The notes beneath the pieces are model-generated. The model saw only the letters and a list, made by a program, of their open reading frames with translations. It did no database searches and was not told where the DNA came from. From Polyporus tsugae (Eukaryota; Basidiomycota; Agaricomycetes; Polyporales; Polyporaceae): a DNA stretch of 64,000 nt. Numbering within the stretch: the first letter of the stretch is position 1; each line of letters starts with the position of its first letter. Positions 28,748 through 40,562 of the stretch are shown in pieces. The translations under genes were made by a program, and so were the position numbers. The DNA lies in NCBI GenBank assembly GCA_024305745.1, contig JAHRBS010000003.1, positions 1,426,001-1,490,000 on the forward strand, in the 5' to 3' direction.

Positions 28748-29891
28748 TCATACGGATCCCGTTTCCCCCCCTCGAGCACCTTTCATCCGTTCCCTTTCGG
28801 CGGAAAGAGCCTGGCCCCACTCTTTAACCTGTGGATGTTTGAGGAAGGGTAGACTACTGTCAAAGAAGGGCTGCAATGTCTGCATCCCGTGGTTCTTCTC
28901 ATACTCGAAGGCTGGATAACGGTCAGAATTCATCGTATAATTTGTGCTGAAACGCCATACTTACCTTGGGAAGCCATCTCAAATCGGTCAAGGTCTGGGT
29001 TGTAAGAGGACGATTAGATGTTGTAAACTTAGGGGAGCGGAAGGACGCCCTCACCTTTGACGAACTGCGCCTCATTGCTTTCACCCTCTTCATATTCCTG
29101 AAAGCTAAGCTCAATATATCGGCAACGTGAATGAGGCCTGGATAACGCACATTCCATAGATCCATGATCCGTTGGGCGGCCGGGCTATTGTGCAACATCT
29201 CGTGGACGAAGTTGTGCATGGCTTCCTGTTGAGCTCGAGTCAAGAACAAGCCAAACGCAAAGATTTCTGTAGGGACATACAGCTTCTAGTCGATGTTTCT
29301 CTGCCTTTGGAATGCCTTCTCGGGGCGCAATGTCTCCAACTAACTAGGGTTAGCACCACGAGCAAAAAGGTGGGTGGGTTTCACCTTGCGCCTCTGCGAG
29401 ATCGTGCACCAAAGCCATCATAACACATCTATGACGCAATGAGTTGACGGATCCTATCTTCGGGAAGGACCACCTTACTTGGAGAGGTCGAGACTGGGAT
29501 CCGAAGTACACATCGCAAAGATCGCCATGCGGTACATGTGATCTGAGATACTGAATGAAAATCATGAGGGCTTCAGCCTTCCAGAACACAGACAATAGCT
29601 GCATACCTCTCAGGTCCAGGTACCTACTCGATGGGAGAGGTCGTGAGTAGTATAAAGCTTTTGTAAAGTCCAACGCTCATACTTTGTGGTTGACCCAGCC
29701 CGTTCTTTTCTGAGTCTATCAAGATATGTTTTTGCGTTTCAAGTGAATATGTGGGTTGCCATATGGCATACCTTCAGTCGCTCTAAGATATGGAAGAAGG
29801 CGAGCCTGTCTTGTGCAGCATCCCCTGACTTGGAGACGTACAACGGAGGAAAGACTCGTTTTGAGGATGCCACTGTATGCTCGTGGGCCAT
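28748..29891 (-). CDS. HD-domain 5'-deoxynucleotidase (HDDC2/YfbR-like)
   Basis: Metal-dependent nucleotide phosphohydrolase of the HD superfamily, dephosphorylating (deoxy)nucleoside 5'-monophosphates. The start at 29891 gives MAHEHTVASSKRVFPPLY. Ten or so small exons join in frame: FFHILERLK, TQKRTGWVNHK, SISDHMYRMAIFAMCT (first metal His), CVMMALVHDLAEAQ (the HD dyad), VGDIAPREGIPKAEK, EAMHNFVHEMLHN, EYEEGESNEAQFVK, DLDRFEMASQA (distal Asp), then FEYEKNHGMQTLQPFFDSSL and a C-terminus ending GGETGSV. The frame is open upstream to another ATG at 30086, adding 65 Arg-rich residues almost without acids, which could be a mitochondrial presequence or merely 5' UTR. It is divergent from DOA10. 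Confidence 0.92.
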
Positions 29892-30226
29892 TCCTGTGAA
29901 GCGGCGCTGGTACCTCCTGGGTATAATACTGGATCTAAAGTGAAACCGAAGCTGTGGAAGTTGAGGTGTTCGTGGCAGAGGCATAAGATGTTTTGTAGCA
30001 ACCTCCGCGGCGAAGGTGCGCCTGAGAGATTGGGCCGTGAAGCGCCCGTGCATGGCCCACGACAGGCGCCCCTCAACCGATCGCATCCTCCTCCCTCCTC
30101 CCTCCTCCTAACCCGCATTGTCCATCGTCCATCCTCATAATATCAGGCTTCTCATAACGATTCGACCTCGTTTTCCCTTCGTTCCCACAGGAAACCGCTG
30201 AAAGAGGCTTGTGCGAAGCTCATCTC
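29892..30226. promoter_or_regulatory. Shared promoter of HDDC2 and DOA10 with CT-rich tract
   Basis: 335 bp between two divergent start codons. 30085-30110 is a run of CCTCCT-type repeats on the plus strand, the pyrimidine-rich element commonly found upstream of highly or constitutively expressed fungal genes. The function is inferred. Confidence 0.45.
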
Positions 30227-33200
30227 ATGCAGGAAGAGCAAGGTACGTGCTCATACTCCCCGCTCTTCTCGCGCTGCTACAACGGCACTTGCAGACACCT
30301 GCCGAATATGCAGCGCCCCCGCAGAGCCCGGACAACCGCTGTTCTATCCCTGTAAATGCTCCGGAACCATTAGATACATCCACCAGGACTGGTCAGTCGC
30401 TCCTCCTGCCTCCGCCGTGCCACTGGGTTGACGCTCCGAAAGCTTGACAGAATGGCTGGCACACAGCAAGAAGAAGACGTGCGATGTCTGCAAGTATCCG
30501 TATTCTTTTACCAAGGGTATGTTCTGCATGTTTCCCGAGGAGCTTTACCAACTCGCGAAAACCTCTAGTATACTCTAAAGACATGCCCGAGAGGTTGCCT
30601 ATCCTCTTGGTCATGCAGCAATTCTCTCGTCAAATCGTGTCCGCGGTCCTGTTCGGTCTCCGCGCGGCACTCGTAACGACTGTATGGCTGGCAGCTCTGC
30701 CCTGGTCGACGATTTGGACTTGGAGGATGTACTTCGCTTTGGGCAATTCTGCGTGAGTACATCCCTACTCGTCTCCCTCTTCCCTTTATTCACCCCCTCG
30801 TTAGTGCGTGGTGGATCAGCGCAGTGAACAGAGATACGTCCGATATCGAGTTCTACCCGGCCGCCGTCGCCAACGGCACCGCCGTCAACGCCACGTCTAC
30901 CAACACGACGGACGCGCAGCCTGGTCCCCCATCCCTATTCGCCCATCCGCTCTACAGAGCCATCTCATCGGACATCTTCGCCGGTCAGATCATCGCGTCC
31001 ATCATCGTGTTGACCTTTGTCGCGATATTCCTCCTAAGGGAGTGGATCACCCAGAATGCCCGCCCGGGTGTATTCGAGGACGGGGATGCGGGAGTCGACC
31101 CCGCCGCGGACGCGTTGCCGCCACCCCCCGAACTTGCGCCCCCTCAACCTCCTGTACACCTGGCGCCGCCAGCACTGCCCCGACCGCCATCACCACCGCC
31201 CATCGTCGCAGAACCAGGACATGAGCAAGTGATCCCGATCCGGGACGACCGCTATGTTCCCAGGGACGATCTGCCGTTCCAAGCGCGCACCAAAAAGCCA
31301 CGTACGAGAGGAGACGTTCACGCGTCCGAGGACAGCCAGGAGGCAGGACCGTCGCGCGTCGCGAAGGGTAAGCGGAGGGCGCACACGACCGCCCGTGAGG
31401 AGCGCCGGTCCCTGAGGGGCCGCCGCATGGGCCGGAGAACGAGGATGTTTGACGGCGATGACAGCTATGACGAGGGCACGGGGCTGCACGACGACAAGGA
31501 CTTCCGACGGCTGCGGTACGTCGCGCACAGGGCGGGGGACTTTGACGACGAGCTCCAGAGGCGGAGCGGCAGCTCCTCCAGGTCCGAGCGCGAGAGGTGG
31601 CCGCCGGAGCGGCATCGCAAGCTTCCCCGCGATCAGAATCGGCTTCCTGCCTTCTCAGAGTTTACGTTCACCTACCCCTCCCCGTCTTCCTCCAACAAAG
31701 ACGGGCATTCTCCCCCACCGCCAGGGTTTTTGATTCCTTACGAGAAGAAGGGCAATGGGGACCATCCCGCATACAATCCCTTTGCACGGTCTCGGTCGCA
31801 CCTTGAGCTCGACTCGGATGACGACGAAGACGAGCGTGAGCGGACGCCGACTAGGCCGTCCACGCCCGTACTAGGGCCGTGTGGCAGCGGGAGCTATGAC
31901 TTCATCGACGCGGAAGAAGCAGCTGCGAACTCCGCGCCGGCTTCGACATCGGACGCGCAGACTTCGACATCCGTCGCTGGCCCTCGGCGACCACCGTTAC
32001 CTACCATGACACTCCCCCCGTCACCCATCCCATCGAGTTCTGCAGAGGCTGTGCAGGGAGCCACTCCTTTAGCCTCGCCCAGGCTGGCGACGTACCGCGC
32101 GCCGGAGGAGCTGGATGTGGACGCGGACGGTGATGGCGAATACTTTGTCCACAACTACGTCCATGACCTCGAGCCCGATCAGTATCTCGACCCTGAGCAG
32201 GCGGAGGCGGAGCACGCGCATTACTTCCGCGAACCGTCTGAGGACGACACCGACTTTGACACGGACGAGGAGGAGGAGATGCGGCAGCTCGTGCATGCAC
32301 GAGCGGGCTTCAGGGAGGAGGCGGAGGCACGGAGGTTGCGTGCGCAGGAGATGGCGGAGATGGCGGATGAGGAGATGGACGTGGACGACGAAGGCGAGGC
32401 GGACGTGGACGAGCTGCAGTGGACAGATGATGACGCACTACACGAGGAGGATGACGACGACGAGGGGGAAGGAGGCCCGGGCGTCGTGCAAATAAGAGAG
32501 GAGCTCCCTGGGCCGCTAGCTGGAGGTGAGGGTCTCCGCCAGGGCTTTCCTGCGCTGGAGAGAAGGGAGCTGAGGGTTGTGCTAGGCCAGCCTCCAGAAC
32601 CACCGCCGCCGCAGGAGGACTTTGACGCCGAAATCAACATCGAGGACGACATGGATGGCGCTCTGGAGGCCATTGGTTTGCGTGGGCCGATTGTTGGTGT
32701 GCTGCAAAACGTACGCGGTGTTGTGTTTATGACGGGGTCTTTGCTGACGTGCTTACCACCTAGGCTGTGCTCATGACTTTCATTCTGGACACCACGATTG
32801 GGCTGGGGATATGGCTACCCTTTACCATCGGGAAGTCGACCGCGCTTTTGACGGTCCGTACCATCGTTCTAACAGCGAGATATGTGCTCATCCTTCTCTC
32901 TTTCAGCTTAACCCGCGTCGAGCTGTACAACTGCTTCATCTGCCCCTGAGGTTAATTCGAATCGTCACAGATCCCGTCGTCGACTCGGTCCTCCTCCTCA
33001 TCTCCAAGGTTTTACTGCCTCCACTATCTCATCTTGGTCAAGCTGCGGTGAAATCAGGACTTCGTATCATCACTAGCGCGGTCGGTCAAGATCGTGCGGA
33101 CAAGCTTTCAGAGTTGTCCACTGGTGCAGTAAGTTGGTGCGCCACACCCGGCTCGTCGATTGCTCACCCACGCTTGTACATGCAGTATGACAACGTTCTT

Positions 33201-35570
33201 GCAGTCGCCTCCCAGGTCATGAACCGTACAACCCCGTCGACCCGTTCCAACGTACACGCCGTCGAGCCATCATCTTCGTTCTTGTATCGCGTCCTGGAGG
33301 AGGACACTACCATCATGCGTGTGGCGGAACCGTACTTCGCGCCCATAGGGAAGAACGTTCGCGAGTGGTCCGACGAAGGCAAGACAACGTGGGTCCGGTT
33401 CGCTACTGGGGACACGCCGAACGACCGAGCGTTTGCTGTGGCTCTTGGCTATACCGTAGTCGGTTTGCTTCTGGCCATATACCTCAACATTCTTACTGTT
33501 GGCAGCATGAGGAGCGCGAGCCGTGCGGTACGAAATGCCGTCCGCCAGCAGCTGCTTGTGGTCAAGGTCGCGGCATTCATCGTCGTCGAACTAGTCATAT
33601 TCCCCCTTGGATGCGGCGTCATGCTGGACGTCTGCACGGTGTGGTTGTTCCCGCAAGGCAGTTTCCGCTCCCGGGCCGCGTTTTTGATGTATGCGCCGCT
33701 GACCGCGGTGTTCTACCACTGGGTTCTGGGCACGATGTTCATGTACGTTAACTTTCATTTGTTGCTTCCTACCCTACCCATTAACGTGTGGACTTCAGGT
33801 ACCAATTTGCCGTCCTTCTCTCTGGCTGCCGTGGAATCATGCGGCCTGGAGCTATGTGGTTCATCAAGGATCCCCAAGACCAGAACTTCCACCCTATCCG
33901 GGACATTCTAGAGCGACCGACCCTGACACAAATTCGTAAGCTCATACTGAGCGCCATGATGTATGGGTTCGTGGTTGCGAGCGGGGTGGCTACCGTTTCG
34001 GGTATACTCAGAATCTTCAGTCGCACCATCATGCCTTTCCGGTGGAAGATTCGGTGTGTTGCACGATTTTGTAGAGTGCGCACGGAGACTGACCCTGACT
34101 CCTCAGAGAACCTTTGTCCGAGGTACCGATTGACTTGATCCTGCTTCAGCTGGTCTTACCCTACACCATGGGGTCCTTTCGTCCCCGAAAATCCCTGGGG
34201 CGGTTCGGCTCATTCATCTGGAGGTACCTCGCTTCGCGACTTCGCCTCTCGTCCTACATGTTCGGTGGTCGCTATACCACTGAGGAGTTCACGCCCAAGC
34301 ACTGGTCTTGGAAGTCCCTACTTATCCAGGACCGCATCCAGATGGACGATGACGAGGCGCCTCATGACGGTGGCTTCCGACGGGTACCGAACAGCGACAA
34401 CGTGGCTCTCGTGAGGGACTCGCCTGCAACGGCTCCGGTCCTGGAGGACGGCACCCCTGTCGACGAGGCTGCGGGACAACTTATTGACGCCCAAAACGCA
34501 GAAGCGCAGAAGCAGAAACGTCCCGTCAAAGACGACTACACAGTGGTGTACATTCCGCCCAAATTCAGATATCGAGTGATCACGTTCCTCCTATGCCTCT
34601 GGACCATCGGCTCCATCATGCTTGCATCTGTTCTGGCTGCTCCAATACTCGTGGGCCGGGGCTTCTTCCGGCTGCTCATATCTCACGACGTGCATGATGG
34701 CTACTCCTTCATCATTGGCTTTTACCTCCTCTGGGCATGTTGGCTCATCAGTGCCTCGCTGGATCGTATGGACAAGCGCCGCCAGCGGCGCTGGAGCGGA
34801 TCGGAGCCCCGCGCCGAGTGGCTGCTGTTTGTCGTCAAGCGCGCTCTACTTTGGATTGCTCAAGCCTTGTACATGACAGTCACCTTAGGCATCATTGTTC
34901 CGACCCTCGTCGGACTCGTTTTCGAGCTCTACATCGTCCACCCAATCCGGCATACGGCAAACCCATTGATGGAGCCCCGTATCCGCCTCGTGGATATGTG
35001 GGCTTTAGGTTTGCTGTATAGCAAGATCATCATTCGTACGTTGCGCATGCACCCACCTGCCCATGGTATGATGCGTGGAATGGACCGGGTATGTCCTCCG
35101 CATCTGTTGCACAAAGGGATATCCGGACTGACTTGATTTCCGTAGATTCTGCGGAATGGATGGACTCATCTCGACCCCATGCGGGCGACCAATGACATCA
35201 TTTTCCCGCTGGTCGCAGGTCTATCTGGGATGATTGTCCTCCCTGCTGCCGCCTTGTGGGGCCTTCAGCGTGCCGTCACCCTTCCCATGGACGGCGACTT
35301 CCTATGTGAGTCCTTTATAGCGCATATATTCTGGATCTCGGGTCTAATCTGCGTTCAGTCCTACATGTCTATCCTGGAATCTTTACAGCCGCTGGGCTGG
35401 TACATGGGGCCTATGCATTATCGAAGGTCCTAGGGTCTTGGTCACAGACCATTCGCGACAAGGAGTTCCTCGTGGAAATGCGCTTACGCAACCTGGAACC
35501 GGGGCAGGAGAAGAAGGCAGAGCAGCAGGCAGATGCGAAGGTGGAGGTTGTGACAGAAGTAGAAGAGTAG
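30227..35570 (+). CDS. SSM4: Doa10/Ssm4 (MARCH6/TEB4) ER membrane RING-CH E3 ubiquitin ligase
   Basis: Multispanning ligase of the ER and inner nuclear membrane that ubiquitinates ERAD-C and short-lived proteins. The start at 30227 encodes MQEEQ, then an intron, then the C4HC3 RING-CH domain at about residues 6-60: DTCRICSAPAEPGQPLFYPC, CKCSGTIRYIHQDC, LTEWLAHSKKKTCDVC. Next come a first membrane pair (ending IASIIVLTFVAIFLL) and a very long acidic, Pro/Ser-rich cytosolic loop of over 500 residues in one exon (to 32708). A second multispanning half carries the TD region AMWFIKDPQDQNFHPIRDIL, which is diagnostic for Doa10. Further spans follow (FLLCLWTIGSIMLASVLAAP and others), then a Glu-rich tail ending VVTEVEE. 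About ten introns, frame intact. The size (about 1,450-1,500 residues) fits the family. Confidence 0.94.
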
Positions 35571-36794
35571 TCCAAGCTTGCGCATTCATCGGGACTATAC
35601 ATACATACATCGTATATTGGATTGAACGTGTACCATTGTAGCCTTATTCATTACTCCTACTCATCATAACAGGTAGTACGAATGCGACCCTTGAGAAAAT
35701 AACACTGGTGAGATACGTTGGATTACTCGGGCCAGAGGACGAACTTCTATCTCTCTCGAGCTTGAGGAGGATGGGGAGTCAAATCCACCGCGGGTCAGAC
35801 TTCGGATCTCAACCACGGGACATCTGGCGAGAACCGAGTCTCGCTCGTCTTCACCCTTTGGAGATCCATCCTGGGATCAAACAGACTGCACATGTTAAAA
35901 TCCTGCTATCGGAGGTTGGAGCGTACAACGTCTTCGTGGCCGACCTTTTATACCAAGACGCACCTGGTCTTGCCGGTTGTTTTTGTCCTTTGTTAAGTGT
36001 GGCGACTACAGCGGCCCTTGGCCGGCCCCCGACCAAGGTACAACATCTCTCAGACATACTAGAGTGGGAAATCAGGCCATTGCAATGCGCACACCTTGTC
36101 CTGGTGAAGGATTCGGTAGAGGGTTGTGGATCGTTATTCTTGATGTTCGCGGAGCCCGTACCGGCAAGCGTAAAATAAGGACGCTTGAGCTTGAATCCTC
36201 GTATGACCGGCACCCATGACCGCCGGACGCAAATCTAAGTCAGCAAGCCTGCCTACAGGCTGAAAGGTTCTTGTTGACGATACTTAGTTTACCTCGCCAG
36301 GGGCATCATCTACTCAGCTCTTTCATTTTTACTAAATGCGGACCGCCTGTGTCCAAACGACGACTTGGTCCGAGCAACCGCATGCCAGGGTTGAGGCCTT
36401 GAGGCTCCAGGTGTCGGCGGCCGCTCAACCATGCGAGTTGTGCGGGCCGGGATGGGAGAGAACGGTGGATGCCGACAGGTCAGGGTGAAGCGAGCGATCT
36501 CGAAGTCACCCCATTACCGAACAATCTCGGCCCGCTTTGTGAGGTTAGCTCACATAGCAAGAGGCAAAACCCGTTGGAGTGGGACGTTGGCCACAATCCA
36601 AGTGATGTTATGACATTCGGACCGCTGGGTTGCTCGCGTTGTCTCGTTGGAGGACCTATTTATTAGAATAATAGAAGACAATACTGTATGCTGGAAAGTG
36701 CGGACGCTGAGTAGCCTTGCGACACGGCAAGACATGATACATGCCTTCCTCTAGTGATACAAACTACCCTGGACGGATCTTCCCAAATGCCCCC
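35571..36794. other. Convergent intergenic region with overlapping open frames
   Basis: 1.2 kb between the DOA10 stop and the CBS stop. A 156-codon rightward frame (35708-36178) and a 120-codon leftward frame (36213-35851) overlap; neither shows a family I know and at most one could be real. A leftward TATAAAA lies at 35946-35952. I do not call a gene. Confidence 0.4.
35946..35952 (-). promoter_or_regulatory. Isolated TATAAAA motif
   Basis: On the minus strand the sequence reads GGTATAAAAGG, a textbook TATA box, in a region with no recognised gene. Only a 34-codon frame starts shortly downstream (MCSLFDPRMD...). It could be chance. Confidence 0.25.
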
Positions 36795-38442
36795 TTAATG
36801 CGACGCCTCGTCGGCAGCGTCCACCCGATTCTTCGGATCCGAGGCCGAGACATCACTTGTGAGACCGTTGACGTTAAGGTGCACGTTGCTCTCCGGCGCC
36901 TTGAGAACGTCAGCAATGCGACGAGCGAGAGGAGTCGGTTCGGCTTCGAGTGCCATCTTCAGGAACCAAGGTTTGCTCATGTAGTTACGAATGCTGCCGA
37001 CCTCGAAGGTCAGCACGCGCGTGCCCAACGGCAAGCGAAACGCTCACCCGTCTGGGAGAAGGACAACGACGTTCGCGCCCTTGGTCTGAGCTATAGCCCG
37101 GCCCTTGTCGCTCCGGAGCCAACGCAAAGTCCCACTGAGCGCGCTTCCGCTGCTCCCACCCACGAGAAGGCCTTCATGACGCATGAGGAGCCGAACAGCA
37201 ACGAATGCCTCCGAGTCGGAGGTCTTCAGCCAGTCGTTCACATCGGCTGGGTCGCGAGAAAGGACATCTGGGATGAAGTCGTATCCAATACCTTCAACGA
37301 CATACGGGTCGCCTGAGCCGTCGACGTTGAGGTCGTCAGGGTATGCAAGGATGCTACCTTTCTATATGCGGGCGCACGGAGGTCAGAGGACGAAACTAGC
37401 GGGGTGATTAGGAAGCCGTACGGGATCGACCCCAACGATAATACAGTCCTTGTTGTGCTTCTTCTTGATTGCGCGAGACAAACCGGTGATCGTGCCACCA
37501 GTCCCAGCGCCTGCTACCAGAACATCGACCTTTCCTGAAGACGGCTGTGAAGCTGTGGACGACGTGGAGGTAACGGCCTCGACGATCTCCGGGCCGGTGG
37601 TGAGCTCGTGAGCGAGAGGGTTGTTGATCTTTAGTGGAAGGATCAAATGAGTTGACGATGATCCAATGATGTGTGTGCGCTGCAACTCACGTTGCGGTAT
37701 TGATCTAGGATAATGCCGCCGGGGATCTCATGTTGTAGGCGTTTCGCCACTCCTGCGATCGTTAAGGAATTCAGCCACGAGAGGTCCGACGAGGGCGGTG
37801 GGAGCTCTACCTATGTGTGACGCTGGCGAGTCCCATGCAGCCTCAGTCGGGGTCCTGACGACTTCTGCCCCTAATGCTCGTAAAGCAGCTTCCTTTTCCT
37901 GCAGTGCCCATGGATTAGTACGAGAGAGAGCGATAATGGGGTCATACTCACCAATGACATCTTGTTAGGCAACGTGATGATCACGGAGTATCCCTTATCT
38001 GTAGTGTTCAGCATATGGTCCGGGTGAGATGACAGTCGGTTTGACCTTGATCGCGCAAGCCATTGCCAGACCAATGCCTGATATGCAGGTAAATGCACGG
38101 TCCTCAAAATGACCAAGACAGAAAGACGTACCAGTGTTACCAGAGGTCGGCTCAATGACGACACTTTGCCCCGGAATGAGCTTTCCTTCTCTCTCGGCCT
38201 CCTCGACCATTCGCTTTGCGATGCGGTCCTTGACGGAACCACCCGCAGACATATATTCAACCTTCCCGACTAACGACCACATGTGCTGAGCTTAGAGAGG
38301 TGGTCATGAATGGGAGCAGGCGCATATACTCACGTAGATTGCATTGTAACCCCTCTTCCTTAGCAATTCGGTCTAACCTGACGAGCGGGGTGTTCCCAAC
38401 GGCGCCGAGAGCGTCGTCGATGATCTGTGGTGTACGGGCCAT
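36795..38442 (-). CDS. CYS4: Cystathionine beta-synthase, catalytic core without CBS domains
   Basis: PLP enzyme joining serine and homocysteine to cystathionine in transsulfuration. The start at 38442 gives [27 protein letters not shown]. The PLP lysine is in [14 protein letters not shown], the substrate loop is PTSGNTG, then [51 protein letters not shown] and [13 protein letters not shown]. The PLP-phosphate loop is [17 protein letters not shown] and the pyridine-nitrogen serine is in [10 protein letters not shown]. These strings distinguish CBS from plain cysteine synthase. After [20 protein letters not shown] only about 50 more residues follow, ending DAADEASH. The C-terminal pair of CBS (Bateman) domains present in yeast Cys4 is absent, and so is the N-terminal heme segment of animal enzymes. 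About nine short introns. Cysteine synthase-like activity cannot be excluded. Confidence 0.9.
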
Positions 38443-38984
38443 ATATCTGGAAGGCTGTAGGAGGAGTGGTCGCAGTATGAGGGGTAAAAATGTGAAGATG
38501 GTGGTAGGTTGTCAAGAGGCTTGAAGAGCCGTTCTTATGGCCGTTGCAATTGGCCCGACTCGGGCAACGGCTGAGATCCGGGACGCCATCACGCGATGTG
38601 ACGCGGCACGTCTCACAGTCACATGTCCATCATCGCGTCCTGCCGCGTCCCTGAGGCCTGCCAGTGGTAACCTTAGCTTCCAATTGCAAGTTCCTCTCTC
38701 CAAACACGTCCTTGGGCAGCATCAGTAGGCATAGTGCGCTATAATGTAAGTGCAGCACCATCTCACTATCATTCATCTGGAAAGACGACAGCTGCATCTC
38801 GGGCTTGCCCAGCAATCGCTCATAGATAGCGAGCGGTCACCAACGCCTGGGTATCTTGACAGATCGGCCCGGGGCTGACAATCCGCCCACAGACGGTCAC
38901 ATACAGTCAGTGCTTGTGCTCTCCTCTCCACCAATGAATCTGACTTGTACAGATCGGCTTGTGATAGTCAACACGTCCCACACG
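38443..38984. other. Divergent intergenic region between CBS and BTB copy 1
   Basis: 542 bp containing both promoters. The BTB copy 1 frame stays open upstream to 38856, but the family start is at 38985. I see no other gene. Confidence 0.5.
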
Positions 38985-40562
38985 ATGGCCGTCCCCGTTG
39001 CTCGTGCACCATTCGACAATCCTATGGCTGACTTCATCATCCGGTCCAAGGATGGCGTTAACTTCCGCGTTCGGAGTGGTATCATCGCAGAGGCGTCTCC
39101 CATCTTCTCCGACATGTTCGGTATCCCCCTCCCAGAGCCCAGCCAGACCGGTGATAACGCAGACTATATGGACGGGAAGCCCGTTGTCGCCGTCGAGGAA
39201 GACAGCGCTACGCTCGACCGATTGCTTCGGCTATGCTATCCTACCGCCGACCCCGTTCTGACAGAGCTCCGAGACGTGCGGTTGGTTCTGGCGGCCGCGA
39301 TGAAGTACGAGATGGAGGAAGCCATCGCACTCATGAAAAAGACGCTGGTTACTTTTGTCGATTCTCAACCCCTCAGGGTGTGGGCGTCGGCGTGTATACT
39401 TGGTCTTGAGGACGAAGCCAAGACTGCTGCACAGGTCCTACTCCAAGCGGACCTTCCAAAGCGTGCGCCGCCAGAATTGCAGGAGGTCACCGCGGGAACC
39501 TACTTCCGCCTCGTAAAGTTCCATCGGGCGCGAGGCGACGTCGGCGAGCAATTCCGATTCACAGAACCTGACCCGGATGACACTCCACAACCTAAACGCA
39601 GGTCAGAATCAAGTATCCTCTACCAGGACCGTCCTTTCGCCGACATCATCTGCCGTTCGATCGATGGCCAGGAATTCCATACGCACAAGATCATCCTCTG
39701 CGCCGCATCCCCAACCCTACGAGACCAGATCCTAGCCTTATCGACCCCACCCGAGCCAGCCGCGCTACCCATCATCAACCTCGACGCGCGTGGTGCTGCC
39801 CTCGGCTCGCTCCTCGAAATGTGTTACCCCGTCGACTGTGGCGAAGACTTCCGCGTTCTCCCCGTCCACCACGCGCTGGCCATGATGGACTGCGCGCGGC
39901 GGTTCGGGATGGACGCGCTCTCCCACCGTATCAGGTACGGCGCGTTTGGTACGCTGAAGGTCTCTCAGCCGCTCGCGACCTACGTGCTTGCCAGCAGCAT
40001 GGGGCTCCGCGAGATCGCAGAAGATGCGCTCGCGTTCTTGCACGCCGACCCATTCACGTACGGATGCCTCCCCGAGATGGAGGCGACACCCGCCGAGCCA
40101 TACCATCGTCTTCTCGTCAACCGCCACGAGACGCTTTCGGTCGCGTCCAAGATGACGAGCGCGTTTGGGTCTGCCTCGGAAGGTTCGACGGATGCCGCAG
40201 GCGACGTGGTTATGGATGCCATGCAAGAGGGTGGAGAGCCGACTCCTAACGGCGATCCGTGGTTGCAGGGAATCCTGGAGCGTACCGTGGAGGAACTCCG
40301 CTCGCCTCACCAGGACGAACACTGGTGGAACAAGCCAAAGACGTCGGCGACGCTCCAGGAGTCGGTAGACAGGAAGCTGTGGTGCGATTCTTGCGAGGAT
40401 AACGTGCGGGTGATTCTGCGGATCGAGAATCTGCATGCGAATGTGAGGAAGGCAATGGATGCGAACAACGTAAGTGGGTATTCGCATGTATCATGAGACA
40501 TTTGCGGCTAACGCACCTGGTTATTGCAGGGAAAGCTATTGAAGAGACGAGGGGCTGCATGA
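38985..40562 (+). CDS. Double-BTB/POZ domain protein, copy 1 (intact)
   Basis: Member of a fungal BTB/POZ family, a protein-interaction fold often used as a Cullin-3 adaptor; the specific role is unknown. Two exons, 38985-40469 and 40530-40562, give 505 residues. The start is chosen at MAVPVARAPFDNPMADF by comparison with the other two copies. The first BTB begins DFIIRSKDGVNFRVRSGIIA, then LLRLCYPTADPVL and AAAMKYEMEEAIALMKK. The second begins ADIICRSIDGQEFHTHKIIL with LLEMCYPVD. The C-terminal tail holds LWCDSCEDN (a CxxC pair) and is finished by a 10-residue mini-exon GKLLKRRGAA. It is the head member of a local family with copies at 41290 and 54455. GC-rich and frame-clean. Confidence 0.88.

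Noticed and set aside
31190..32673. Several antisense frames over the Doa10 acidic exon
   Set aside because: They mirror the repetitive GAG/GAC codons of the acidic loop and show only Ser/Pro/Arg-rich translations.
36795..38442. Annotation as plain cysteine synthase (CysK)
   Set aside because: The residues around [19 protein letters not shown], the WDSP-type segment and ILDQYRN...NPLAHE are characteristic of CBS, although core-only length resembles CysK.
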